From Desulfitibacter alkalitolerans DSM 16504 (GTDB lineage Bacteria > Bacillota > DSM-16504 > Desulfitibacterales > Desulfitibacteraceae), in assembly GCF_000620305.1 (NCBI RefSeq), contig NZ_JHVU01000024.1, forward strand, positions 62,001-126,000: a stretch of DNA of 64,000 bases, read 5' to 3'. Shown here in pieces: positions 1 to 8,169 of this stretch (positions within the stretch are counted from its first letter, which is position 1; each line of letters begins with the position of its first letter). The position numbers and the translations under genes were made by a program. The notes below the pieces were generated by a model. That model had not been told where the DNA came from. It saw only the letters and a list, made by a program, of their open reading frames with translations, and searched no databases.

Positions 1-70
1 GTAACATATGGGATTTAATCAGCAGTTAAAACACACTTTCTCCTTGTGGGCTAAAATGGAAAACCTAATA

Positions 71-100
71 AAAAAAACCGCACAATGAATGCACGGTTCC
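71..100 (-). terminator. Intrinsic terminator of the mttB-like gene
   Basis: Read on the minus strand, an imperfect hairpin with an AACCG/CGGTT base is followed by a run of T residues. It lies just past the stop codon of the mttB-like gene, so it probably ends that transcript. Confidence 0.6.
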
Positions 101-119
101 TTTTCCAAGACAATTTAAA

Positions 120-1508
120 TTATTTATGTTCCATGTAGCTTCTTATTGCTCTTTCCACATCTTTGTCCAGGAAATTAACTTCTTCAGATAATCTCTCTTT
201 CATCTTGATCCTTGCCCTTGCTGCTGTATCATGTCTTTCTATTCCCCATACATCATAGGCAGACCTATCTGATAGGCTGGCAGGGAAAAACTCACTTCTA
301 TGATGCTCAAAGGTATGCATGGATGTTAAAAACTCGCCTCCTGGACCAACTTGCTTTATCAAGTCAGCAGCCAGGGTGTCTTCATTTACAACAATTCCTT
401 TTTTAATTCTTTTAACCATTCCACAAACCTCTTCATCTATCATAAACTTTTCATAACTCATTGCGTTGTAATATTGTAAAATACCTGCCGCGTGTAATAC
501 AAAGTTTATACCTGACAAGGCTGTACCGAGCATAACTGCTGCTGCTTCATAGCTGGCCTGATTGTCAGGAATTTTGGAATCAGTGAGAGAGCCCCCGCCT
601 CTAACTGGTACCCCATAGTATTTTGCCAGCTGGGCACTTGCACTGATAATCATCATTGACTCAGGAGCACCTATGGACAGACTTCCATATCTCATTGCTG
701 TAATTGATGATGCAGCTCCATAGACAACTGGGGTTCCAGGATTAATTACCTGGGTCAAGACCATGCCCGCAAGGACTTCAGCATTTTGTACAGCTATTGT
801 GCCTGCAAGGGTAACAGGGCTTGTAGAACCTGCCATTGCCAAAGAAGCTGTTATAACCGGCTGCCCGGCTTCAGCGTATTCCACAAGGGCTGCCAGCATT
901 CTCTCATCATATTTTAAAGGTGTTAATGAGTTAATCAGAGATATCATAACCGGTCTTTGGGCAACAAACTCTCCACCAAAGACCATCTTTGCTATTTCTA
1001 TAGTGTCTTTTGCTTCCTCTTTACCAGAAGCACTTCCCATAAATGGTTTTGGTGAACATTTCAAAAGGTTATAGGTCATTTCCATATGCCTGATATTTAC
1101 AGGTATATCATTAGGCTCTACCAATACTCCCCCTGTAACATCAAGATAGGGGCTGCTGCCTGCCAGCTGGGCAAACTTTTTGTAGTCCTCCAGCAAAGCC
1201 TTTCTGTTCTTACCATCATCCATAACAAAGGGCGCACCATATCCAGGTGCTAGACAGATGTTGTCCCCTCCAATTATAACATCTTTCCCTTGCCTACCAT
1301 AAATGGTGAATTCCCTTGGAACAGCTGCTAGATGCCTCATTATTTGTTCCTCAGTAAAGAAAACCCTTGTGCCCTGCACCTTAAAACCAGCCTTTTGAAA
1401 GTAATCTAACGCAGGCACGTATAAAAAGTCTATACCAGTATTAGTAAGAATATCCACAGACGACTTATGAATTTGCTCCAGCTGCACCTCACTTAACATC
1501 TTTTGCAT
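120..1508 (-). CDS. MttB-family corrinoid methyltransferase (non-pyrrolysine)
   Basis: The 462-residue protein belongs to the trimethylamine methyltransferase (MttB/MtgB) superfamily. Members move a methyl group from a quaternary or tertiary amine, or another methylated compound, to the cobalt of a corrinoid protein in the cytoplasm. The length fits the family. The reading frame is open with no internal amber codon, so it is the non-pyrrolysine branch that includes glycine-betaine methyltransferase. A glycine-rich stretch (VRGGGSLTDSK) and the segment HAAGILQYYNAMSYEKF lie in the region that carries pyrrolysine in true MttB. An AGGGGGTC ribosome site precedes the ATG. No corrinoid protein or methyl-accepting MtgA partner lies beside it, so the substrate cannot be assigned. 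Confidence 0.85.
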   Translation of the reverse strand: MQKMLSEVQLEQIHKSSVDILTNTGIDFLYVPALDYFQKAGFKVQGTRVFFTEEQIMRHLAAVPREFTIYGRQGKDVIIGGDNICLAPGYGAPFVMDDGKNRKALLEDYKKFAQLAGSSPYLDVTGGVLVEPNDIPVNIRHMEMTYNLLKCSPKPFMGSASGKEEAKDTIEIAKMVFGGEFVAQRPVMISLINSLTPLKYDERMLAALVEYAEAGQPVITASLAMAGSTSPVTLAGTIAVQNAEVLAGMVLTQVINPGTPVVYGAASSITAMRYGSLSIGAPESMMIISASAQLAKYYGVPVRGGGSLTDSKIPDNQASYEAAAVMLGTALSGINFVLHAAGILQYYNAMSYEKFMIDEEVCGMVKRIKKGIVVNEDTLAADLIKQVGPGGEFLTSMHTFEHHRSEFFPASLSDRSAYDVWGIERHDTAARARIKMKERLSEEVNFLDKDVERAIRSYMEHK

Positions 1509-1835
1509 TTTTTAAGACCCCCTGGTATTTTTATTAGATTCGCAGATTATACAACCCCAATTTTTTTGAAATACTATGACTTCTTAACTTCTTCACCTAA
1601 GGCTTTAATCAAAAAATACATCATGACAATTAACCTTTTGTCCCATTTTAACACTCCTTAAAATATTTTGTTAGTTTAAATATATCTAATTTTCTTGCAC
1701 TTTAAAGCAAAATACACTTTATTTTATCCGATGGTTAACCACCACTAAGACTCCACCTGAAGACAAGAATCCTGTTTATGGCATTTCTATCTTCCTTTTG
1801 AAAATAGAAACCTTTAATCATGTATATATTTTAAC

Positions 1836-1849
1836 ATAAACATGTTTAT
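1836..1849. promoter_or_regulatory. 14-bp perfect palindrome, candidate TetR operator
   Basis: The sequence ATAAACATGTTTAT is a perfect palindrome between the divergent mttB-like and TetR genes, a usual place for a TetR-family operator. The rest of the 1509-1985 gap is AT-rich. Apart from short reading frames of 13-16 codons near 1575-1645 I see nothing convincing in it. Confidence 0.4.
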
Positions 1850-1985
1850 TTAGTAAGCATATATATTTATTATATTTTGATTATTTTATTAATTAGTCTG
1901 GTATTATCCAATACATTGTAAAATTTAAAACAAAATCTAAAATTAATCTGGATGTTATAAAAACCTGGATGTTATTTCAATATTA

Positions 1986-2014
1986 TTGTATCATTAACTT
2001 ATAAATGGTATAAT
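1986..2014 (+). promoter_or_regulatory. Sigma-A type promoter for the TetR gene
   Basis: A -35 box TTGTAT (1986-1991) and a perfect -10 box TATAAT (2009-2014) are spaced by 17 bp. Transcription would begin near 2020. This argues against the ATG at 2028 and for the ATG at 2052, which has a ribosome site. Confidence 0.6.
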
Positions 2015-2051
2015 TTATAACTAATTTATGTCTTTATATCAAGAGGGAATT

Positions 2052-2705
2052 ATGAGAGAAATTCAAAAGCAAAGAATGATGCGCTACTTTATTGATGGAG
2101 CATCACAAATCATTGAAGAAGAAGGCATTGGTGGGGTAACAGTTAGAAAGGTAGCTGACCTGGCAGGCTATAATAGTGCTACCCTTTATAACTATTTTCA
2201 AAACTTAGATCACCTTGTTTTTTTTGCATCCATGCGGTTTCTAAAAGAATATGCCCAGAGTCTGCCTAGCTATGTCAAAGAGTCAGCCAATGCCCTTGAG
2301 AGATATTATCGCATCTGGGAAGCATTCTGTTTTCATTCTTTTAACAAACCTGAAATCTATAATGCTATCTTTTTTACAAAGCTGGATATTCCCCTGGAAG
2401 AATCTATTAAGGTTTTCTATGAACTATATCCTCAAGACCTGGGAGAACAACCCCAAGAGCTATTGCCCATGCTTTTAAAGCAGAATATATATGATAGAGC
2501 CAGAACCATTGTAGAGGCCTGCGTAAAGGAAGGCTTTATAAATGAGGAGCATATAGCAGAGGTAAATGAAGCAGTATTACTTATATATCAAGGAATGTTA
2601 ACCAGGATCATTAACAAGCAGGTTGATTATTCTGTTGAAGAGGCGGTGGAAAAGACCATGGGCTATATTAGAAAAATAATCTATGCTTATCAGTTAACAG
2701 ACTAA
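2052..2705 (+). CDS. TetR/AcrR-family transcriptional regulator
   Basis: This is a 217-residue one-component repressor. The N-terminal helix-turn-helix (about residues 15-55) contains VTVRKVADLAGYNSATLYNYF, the typical TetR recognition helix pattern; the C-terminal part is a variable ligand-binding domain. The ATG at 2052 is chosen because AGAGGGA lies just upstream, while an in-frame ATG at 2028 has no ribosome site and lies almost at the predicted transcription start. It is divergent from the mttB-like gene, which it may control through the palindrome at 1836-1849. The ligand is unknown. Confidence 0.85.
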   Translation: MREIQKQRMMRYFIDGASQIIEEEGIGGVTVRKVADLAGYNSATLYNYFQNLDHLVFFASMRFLKEYAQSLPSYVKESANALERYYRIWEAFCFHSFNKPEIYNAIFFTKLDIPLEESIKVFYELYPQDLGEQPQELLPMLLKQNIYDRARTIVEACVKEGFINEEHIAEVNEAVLLIYQGMLTRIINKQVDYSVEEAVEKTMGYIRKIIYAYQLTD

Positions 2706-2750
2706 TCAAATGACAATACCTTATACAACACCTTATCTATCATAATATCC

Positions 2751-2779
2751 TTGACAAATAATAATAAAGCGTATAATAT
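2751..2779 (+). promoter_or_regulatory. Promoter of the SAM-riboswitch aminotransferase transcript
   Basis: A perfect TTGACA (2751-2756) is followed by TATAAT at 15 bp or TAATAT at 17 bp. The start would fall near 2786, just before the aptamer. Confidence 0.65.
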
Positions 2780-2798
2780 ATCATAAAACTAAATAAAT

Positions 2799-2945
2799 TC
2801 TTATCAAGAGTGGTGGAGGGACTGGCCCTATGAAGCCCGGCAACCCCTATAAAGGAAGGTGCCAAATCCTTCAGTATTTTTATACTGAAAGATAAGATGC
2901 GGATGCTTATAAAAGAGCCTTTCTTATCGAGAAGGCTCTTTTTTA
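2799..2945 (+). ncRNA. SAM-I (S-box) riboswitch with transcription terminator
   Basis: The core shows the family's conserved pieces in order: AGAGTGGTGGAGGGACTGGC, then GAAGCCCGGCAACC, then AAGGTGCCAA. P1 is formed by TCTTATC (2799-2805) with GATAAGA (2891-2897). A terminator follows (2911-2921 with 2932-2942, then T residues). The same TCTTATC recurs in the terminator loop (2922-2928), so the 3' strand of P1 has two possible partners. Known S-box logic applies: high S-adenosylmethionine gives termination. It sits directly upstream of the aminotransferase gene. Confidence 0.95.
2911..2945 (+). terminator. Expression-platform terminator of the SAM riboswitch
   Basis: The arms AAAAGAGCCTT and AAGGCTCTTTT form an 11-bp stem around a 10-nt loop, followed by T residues, 25 bp before the downstream start codon. 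Confidence 0.9.
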
Positions 2946-2969
2946 ATAATAAATTAACAAGGCGGGTGT

Positions 2970-4154
2970 ATGGATATGAAAAGGTTTTTAGCTGACAGAG
3001 CCTCTGTTTTAGGAACAGAGGCAGCATTCGAGGTTCTTGCAAAAGCAAAGGAACTTGAAAGGAGCGGAATAAAGGTTATTCACATGGAAATAGGCGAGCC
3101 TGATTTTTCTTCCCCTTTTAGAGTTATAAATAGCGCTATTACAGCGATGAATCAAGGCAATACAAAATACTGTGCAGCCGATGGTCTTATTAATGCTAAA
3201 GAAGTAATTGCTAACCATGCAAGCAGACTTAGAGAGATAGAATTTACTCATGATGAAGTTGTAATTACTCCTGGAGCAAAGCCTATCTTATTCTATTCAA
3301 TGCTTGCATGTATTAACCCGGGAGATGAGGTGATTTATCCTAATCCTGGCTTTCCTATATATGAATCATTAATTCATTTTTGCGGGGGCAAACCAGTTCC
3401 TGTTCCAGTAGAGGAAATGAATGATAATTTTTCCATAGATATCAATAAGCTTGAACAGCTTATATCAGATAGAACCAAGATGTTAATACTTAACTTCCCA
3501 CATAATCCAACTGGTGGAATATTAAAGAAATATGACCTGGAGGAAATTGCTCACCTTTGCATAAAAAACGACCTTTTAGTTATTTCAGACGAAGTTTACA
3601 ACAAGATATACTATGATGAAAAACCCATTTCAATAGCATCCTTACCTTTCATGAAGGAAAGAACTATTATTGTTGATGGTTTTTCAAAAACCTTTTCTAT
3701 GACTGGTTGGAGACTAGGTTTTGGTCTAATGCCTAAAGAACTTATCCCCCATATTACTCGATTAATAATTAATAATTACAGCTGTACTCCACCCTTCATT
3801 CAACTGGCTGGAATTGAAGCATTGCTTAATTGTAGTAGTCATACTGAAGAAATGGTCAAGGAGTTTGCAAAAAGAAGAGATATGCTTGTTAAAGGATTAA
3901 ATTCCTTATCAGGATTTTACTGCCATAAACCAAAGGGTGCTTTTTATGCTTTTCCAAACGTTAATGGTACTGGAATATCTAGTTCTGTCCTGGCCTCTGA
4001 AATATTAGAAAAGGCAGGAGTAGCAACTATAGATGGAGCTTCTTTCGGAAAATACGGACAAAATCACCTTCGTCTTTCCTATGCAACATCAATGGATAAC
4101 ATTTGTGAAGCAATTAATAGAATTGATATGTATCTAACCAAAAACAATAAATAA
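2970..4154 (+). CDS. PLP-dependent class I/II aminotransferase, SAM-regulated
   Basis: The 394-residue protein is a fold-type I aminotransferase of the aspartate aminotransferase family. The PLP lysine is in GFSKTFSMTGWRLGFG (about residue 240). The substrate-carboxylate motif NFPHNPTGG and the PLP-ring aspartate/tyrosine motif ISDEVYNK are present. AGGCGGG precedes the ATG; an ATG two codons later is also possible. Control by a SAM-I riboswitch points to sulfur amino acid metabolism, for example transamination of the 2-keto acid of methionine or another step of methionine synthesis or salvage. The exact substrate is inferred from regulation only, because the sequence itself cannot separate aspartate, aromatic and methionine specificities. 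Confidence 0.9.
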   Translation: MDMKRFLADRASVLGTEAAFEVLAKAKELERSGIKVIHMEIGEPDFSSPFRVINSAITAMNQGNTKYCAADGLINAKEVIANHASRLREIEFTHDEVVITPGAKPILFYSMLACINPGDEVIYPNPGFPIYESLIHFCGGKPVPVPVEEMNDNFSIDINKLEQLISDRTKMLILNFPHNPTGGILKKYDLEEIAHLCIKNDLLVISDEVYNKIYYDEKPISIASLPFMKERTIIVDGFSKTFSMTGWRLGFGLMPKELIPHITRLIINNYSCTPPFIQLAGIEALLNCSSHTEEMVKEFAKRRDMLVKGLNSLSGFYCHKPKGAFYAFPNVNGTGISSSVLASEILEKAGVATIDGASFGKYGQNHLRLSYATSMDNICEAINRIDMYLTKNNK

Positions 4155-4210
4155 TCTTATTTAAAACTCAGCGAATAAAAAGCTAACTATCTTCACTGCA
4201 AAAAACACAC

Positions 4211-4245
4211 AAGGGATATGTAAAAACAGCTATTACACATCCCTT
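4211..4245. terminator. Hairpin between convergent genes
   Basis: The arms AAGGGATATGT and ACACATCCCTT form an imperfect stem between the convergent aminotransferase and cupin genes. It could stop transcripts from both sides. Confidence 0.6.
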
Positions 4246-4278
4246 AATTTATTAGAATGGGCCTCATCCTCTAATTAA

Positions 4279-4656
4279 TTATTCCTTGATCTTTTTCACT
4301 AACTCGTCAGGCAGTGCAGGTATGTAAAAGCAGGCCATTTTCATGCTTTCGGCTGAATAGTTTTTACACTGATGCTGTACTCCCGCCTTGGCATAAATAA
4401 CTGAACCAGGCTCTAAATCATAATGCTTGTCTTCTATGATGGCTTCTCCCCTGCCTGTTATTATCAATATCATCTCGTCTACAGGGTGGATGTGAAAATC
4501 AGTCTGTCCTGTAAGTGGATAAAGTGTTGACATTAAAAAGGTAAAGTTCTCCATTTCCTCATCCTGTTGGGGTGTATATACCAGCTGTAAATTGCGCATG
4601 TTTGGTTCTGGTACAGTTTTGCAAGCAATCTCAAATACTTTTTTAACAAAATCCAT
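4279..4656 (-). CDS. Small single-domain cupin protein
   Basis: This 125-residue protein has one cupin barrel. Motif 1 is seen as HIHPVDEMILIITGRGE, with two metal-binding histidines and a glutamate. Motif 2 is seen as GSVIYAKAGVQHQCKN, with the third histidine. Such proteins bind a metal and act as isomerases, dioxygenases or sugar-acid binding proteins. It is the last gene of the minus-strand catabolic cluster, behind malic enzyme, so it may act on the same carboxylate. The specific reaction cannot be named. Confidence 0.85.
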   Translation of the reverse strand: MDFVKKVFEIACKTVPEPNMRNLQLVYTPQQDEEMENFTFLMSTLYPLTGQTDFHIHPVDEMILIITGRGEAIIEDKHYDLEPGSVIYAKAGVQHQCKNYSAESMKMACFYIPALPDELVKKIKE

Positions 4657-4717
4657 GGATAAATCCCCCTTGATATTTTTAATTATATTTTAGTTGTTAA
4701 TCTGTTGAACATTAGAC

Positions 4718-5890
4718 CTAAAGCCTGGCAACTCCTGATCTTCTTGCAGCAACAGCTACCGCCTCAGCCACTGCAGGAGCAACCCTTTTATCAAAAGCAC
4801 TAGGTATTACGTAGTCTGGATTCAAATCATCTGCCGATACTAGCTCGGCTATTGCATAGGCAGCTGCTAGTTTCATTTCCTCATTTATATCACTTGCCCT
4901 AACATCTAAAGCACCTCGGAATATGCCAGGAAAAGCGAGAACGTTATTAACTTGATTGGGAAAATCAGACCTTCCTGTACATACCACCCTGGCACCTGCT
5001 TCGTAAGCTAATTCAGGCATTATTTCCGGGACAGGGTTGGACATAGCCATGACAATAGCATCCCTGGCCATTTGTGAAATCATTTCTTTTGTAGCAATGT
5101 CTGGGCCTGATACTCCAATGAAAACATCTGCATCAACCAGCGAACCAGCTAAGTCACCAGCAAATTTTTCCTTGTTTGTAACCCTTGCCATTTCTTCCTT
5201 TATCCAGTTTAAACCCTCTCTGCCCTCATAGATTGCACCTTTTCTATCACACATAATTACATTGGAAACTCCTAGGCCCAGCAGCAGTTTAATAATTGCC
5301 ACACCTGCTGCCCCAGCCCCAGCAATAACTACTTTAATATCTTCTAGCTTTTTATTAACAATTTTCAGTGCATTAATTAGAGCAGCCATGGTTACTACAG
5401 CGGTGCCATGCTGATCATCATGAAATACTGGAATATCAAGCTCCTGCTTTAACCTTTGTTCAATGGTAAAACAGGCTGGCGCTGCTATGTCTTCCAGGTT
5501 AACTCCACCAAAGCTGGGAGCAATTAATTTTATTGTTTCTATAATTTTTTCCTCATCCTTTGTATCAAGACAAATTGGAAAGGCATCAACATCAGCAAAG
5601 GCCTTGAAAAGAATAGCTTTTCCTTCCATTACCGGCATGGCAGCAAGGGGACCAATGTCACCTAGTCCCAATACTGCAGTTCCATCACTTACTACTGCAA
5701 CCATATTCCCCTTGGCTGTATACTTGTAGCTCAATTCAGGATTAGCTGCAATTTCTTTACAGGGTTCTGCTACCCCCGGTGTATATGCCAAACTCAAGTC
5801 TTTTTGTGTACTGACTGGAACTTTAGGTACAATACTTAGTTTCCCCCTGGCAGTTTCATGAAACTTTAAGGCCTCGTCCCTAACTGACAT
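4718..5890 (-). CDS. NAD(P)-dependent malic enzyme
   Basis: The 390-residue protein is the short bacterial malic enzyme, which decarboxylates malate oxidatively to pyruvate. It shows the N-terminal malic domain (SLAYTPGVAEPCKEI), the catalytic segment FHDDQHGTAVV and a Rossmann fold with GAGAAGVAI. The length matches the family, and there is no C-terminal phosphotransacetylase-like domain. GGAGG lies upstream of the ATG. It follows the hydroxyacid dehydrogenase and aldolase genes across a large structured intergenic element, so cotranscription with them is uncertain. A role in making pyruvate and NAD(P)H from the imported acid fits. Confidence 0.93.
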   Translation of the reverse strand: MSVRDEALKFHETARGKLSIVPKVPVSTQKDLSLAYTPGVAEPCKEIAANPELSYKYTAKGNMVAVVSDGTAVLGLGDIGPLAAMPVMEGKAILFKAFADVDAFPICLDTKDEEKIIETIKLIAPSFGGVNLEDIAAPACFTIEQRLKQELDIPVFHDDQHGTAVVTMAALINALKIVNKKLEDIKVVIAGAGAAGVAIIKLLLGLGVSNVIMCDRKGAIYEGREGLNWIKEEMARVTNKEKFAGDLAGSLVDADVFIGVSGPDIATKEMISQMARDAIVMAMSNPVPEIMPELAYEAGARVVCTGRSDFPNQVNNVLAFPGIFRGALDVRASDINEEMKLAAAYAIAELVSADDLNPDYVIPSAFDKRVAPAVAEAVAVAARRSGVARL

Positions 5891-5909
5891 TTTTTATTAA
5901 CCTCCGCGT

Positions 5910-6257
5910 GGTATCTCGTGGTCAGGGCTGTAAAGCCCTGTAACCACGGTGTTTTTTACATCAGCTACATGTAGTTGATGTGCCGCATTTATTCCACGGT
6001 CCTCTTGACAATGAGCCTCCACCGGCATGTCTGCAGGCATCACCGGCATCCCCCATGCCAGAGCATGGTTGATGCCTGGCGGATCAGCCTAACATGCCGG
6101 TACTCATTGTCAAGAGGCTTTCGCGGCATAAACGCTACTGATTTACATGGGCTACTTGGACTACTATGACTACACACCACGAGATTACATAGTAGTCCAT
6201 GTGAAAATCATCTACATCGACTACTTTAACTACTATGTTTTATAATCACGAGATACC
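5910..6257. repeat. Composite palindromic element A
   Basis: This 348-bp non-coding stretch is built from nested inverted repeats. Outer copies GGTATCTCGTG (5910-5920) and CACGAGATACC (6247-6257) face each other. Inside are four foldbacks. One is CGTGGT/ACCACG around CAGGGCT/AGCCCTG (5919-5949). One is ACATCAGCTAC/GTAGTTGATGT (5959-5981). The third is a cruciform of about 148 bp (5981-6128) whose main stem is CCTCTTGACAATGAG with CTCATTGTCAAGAGG and ACCGGCATGT with ACATGCCGGT. The fourth is GGACTACTATG/CATAGTAGTCC (6158-6198). No coding capacity was recognised. It may be a mobile palindromic unit or a structured RNA between two genes of the cluster. Confidence 0.7.
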
Positions 6258-6293
6258 TTAAAAAATATTTACTACATGTACAATTTAATTGTA

Positions 6294-7247
6294 TTAAAAG
6301 ATTTGAGGGTTAACAATATATTTTGGCCTTTTCCCATTAATATGATCCAGAACGCCCTGGGCAGCATGAACAGCCATGGCTATTAGAGCATCTTCAGTTA
6401 AGGCAGCATTATGTGGAGAAACCAGGATGTTATCCAGGGTGAACAAAGGATTGTCCTTTGCTGGAGGCTCTTCTTCGAATACATCCAAAGCCGCGCCTCT
6501 TATCTGGCCAGTTTTTAAGGCTTGATACAAAGCTTGTTCATCTACAATTGAGCCTCTAGATACATTAATTAAATAAGCGGAACTTTTCATCATATTAAAC
6601 TGCTTCTCGCCTATCATTTTACTGGTAGCATCTGTTAAAGGAGTATGAATTGTTATAATATCTGAATTGGCAAGGAGTTCATCTAAAGTTTCCACCAGGG
6701 CAATCTCATGCTTTCTTGCTGTATCAGGATTTACATAGGGATCATACCCAATGAATTCCACCCCAAGACCCCTTAGCTTTTCTACCAGCAGCAATCCTAT
6801 TTTACCCATACCAACCAGACCAACTGTTTTGCCTTTAATCTCTGTCCCTATAATCTTATTTCTTAGATAAAAATTTCCTTTTCTGGTCTCATTGTCTAAT
6901 TGAACAAAGTTTTTTGTAACTGCCAGAATCATTCCCAGGGCATGCTCTGCAACTGAATGGATATTTGCTTCCGGTGCATTGACAACCATGATCCCAAGTT
7001 CGTTTGCTGCTATTAGATCTATATTGTCAACACCAATGCCGTGTTTTGCAATGACTTTTAGCTTTGGCAGGCTCTTGATTATCTCACCTGTTATTTTAGC
7101 ACTTCTAATTATAATTCCCTGGCAGTCAGCAGCTTCCCTGATGATAGTTTCTGAATCTGTACTTGAGCCAATTATTACATCTACTTCTTTTTTTAAAAGA
7201 TTAATTCCATCTTGGTGGATTGGCTCTGTTAAAAACACTTTCTTCAT
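6294..7247 (-). CDS. D-isomer-specific 2-hydroxyacid dehydrogenase (SerA-like, short form)
   Basis: The 317-residue enzyme reduces 2-keto acids or oxidises D-2-hydroxy acids with NAD(H). The Rossmann motif is GLVGMGKIG with an acidic residue after strand 2 (GYDPY), favouring NAD. The catalytic arginine, glutamate and histidine are in NVSRGSIVDE, VFEEEPP and SPHNAALT. It lacks the C-terminal ACT domain of many phosphoglycerate dehydrogenases. It is next to the HpaI-type aldolase gene, 37 bp downstream of it, so it may handle glyoxylate, hydroxypyruvate or another product of the same pathway rather than serine synthesis. Confidence 0.9.
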   Translation of the reverse strand: MKKVFLTEPIHQDGINLLKKEVDVIIGSSTDSETIIREAADCQGIIIRSAKITGEIIKSLPKLKVIAKHGIGVDNIDLIAANELGIMVVNAPEANIHSVAEHALGMILAVTKNFVQLDNETRKGNFYLRNKIIGTEIKGKTVGLVGMGKIGLLLVEKLRGLGVEFIGYDPYVNPDTARKHEIALVETLDELLANSDIITIHTPLTDATSKMIGEKQFNMMKSSAYLINVSRGSIVDEQALYQALKTGQIRGAALDVFEEEPPAKDNPLFTLDNILVSPHNAALTEDALIAMAVHAAQGVLDHINGKRPKYIVNPQIF

Positions 7248-7284
7248 AGGCTCATCTCCCGCTAAAAATAAGTTAATTATTGCG

Positions 7285-8049
7285 TCATCCCTTTGTCTGT
7301 TGAATAATCTGTTTGGCTGCGCCGGCTATCATTCCCTGGTCTGTGCTTATTAACAAATACTGGACACCTTTTTCAATAAATTCTTTCGCCTGGGCAGCAG
7401 CGGAAACAATACCAACTGCCTTGCCTGCAGCCAGCACCTTTTGAATTATCATGTCTATACTTTCTAACACCTTTGGATGATTGACCTCTCCTATAACACC
7501 CAGGGATTGGGAAAGATCCATGGGCCCAATAAAGATAATATCCAGATTTTCAAGCTTTAGTATTTCATCTAGGTTTTCCATACAGGTTACCGTTTCACAG
7601 TGTGCTGCCACAAGGGTATTGGCATTAGATTCTTCTACAAATTTTTTTATAGGGTTCATTCCATAGCTTGCTGCTCTAGTAGTTGGAGAAAATCCACGTT
7701 TGCCTATTGGGTCAAATTTCACACTATCAATAAGGTATTGGGCTTCTTCTCTTGTATTAACATTTGGAACCTGTACTCCTAGAGCCCCAGCATCTAAAAC
7801 CTGCAAAATCTCTACCTGATTATTTTCTCTAACCCTTACAATGGGCACTATATTAACTGAATCTGCAGCCCTTATCATATTTACCATGCTTTCTCTGTTC
7901 ATGGCTATATGCTCATTATCCAAAACAAAAAAATCAAATCCAGCCAATCCTAAAATTTCCACAGAAGACGGATCATTCATTTTGACAAAGGTACCTATTA
8001 CTGGTTCGTCATTTTTTATTTTCTTTTTAACACTATTCTCTCGCATCAT
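7285..8049 (-). CDS. HpcH/HpaI-family class II aldolase
   Basis: The 254-residue TIM-barrel enzyme splits 2-keto-3-deoxy or 4-hydroxy-2-keto acids into pyruvate and an aldehyde, using a divalent metal. Family landmarks are FVLDNEHIAMN (histidine), PIVRV (arginine), GALGVQVPNVNTREEA, and FIGPMDLSQSLG (metal and phosphate-loop region). Length fits GarL/HpaI. A pyruvate-releasing aldolase beside an aldehyde oxidoreductase and malic enzyme suggests cleavage of a sugar-acid-derived substrate. Relatives cleave ketodeoxyglucarate, ketodeoxyrhamnonate or homoprotocatechuate intermediates; I cannot choose between them. Confidence 0.9.
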   Translation of the reverse strand: MMRENSVKKKIKNDEPVIGTFVKMNDPSSVEILGLAGFDFFVLDNEHIAMNRESMVNMIRAADSVNIVPIVRVRENNQVEILQVLDAGALGVQVPNVNTREEAQYLIDSVKFDPIGKRGFSPTTRAASYGMNPIKKFVEESNANTLVAAHCETVTCMENLDEILKLENLDIIFIGPMDLSQSLGVIGEVNHPKVLESIDMIIQKVLAAGKAVGIVSAAAQAKEFIEKGVQYLLISTDQGMIAGAAKQIIQQTKG

Positions 8050-8110
8050 ATTATAATCACCCCAGTGTAAATTACATAATTTCCTAAAATTTTCTAAAGA
8101 GGAGGTTGGA

Positions 8111-8136
8111 GCATGTTAATATATAACCTAACATGC
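8111..8136. other. Hairpin between aldolase and IolB-like genes
   Basis: GCATGTTA and TAACATGC form a perfect 8-bp stem in the 120-bp gap. It has no T tract, so it may be an RNA-processing or stability hairpin within the operon. SD-like GGAGG runs on the plus strand here have no gene behind them. Confidence 0.35.
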
Positions 8137-8169
8137 CCCATATATATTGGAGGAGGTTATTTGTCATAT

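Noticed and set aside
120-1508. Possible pyrrolysine-containing MttB
   Set aside because: The frame is open through the whole length without an amber codon, so no pyrrolysine is needed.
1570-1650. Tiny reading frames after an SD-like GGAGTG on the minus strand
   Set aside because: The peptides would have only 13-16 residues, overlap in different frames and resemble nothing known.
1949-1975. Direct repeat CTGGATGTTAT in the TetR upstream region
   Set aside because: Two short AT-rich copies are not enough to call an operator; the palindrome at 1836 is stronger.
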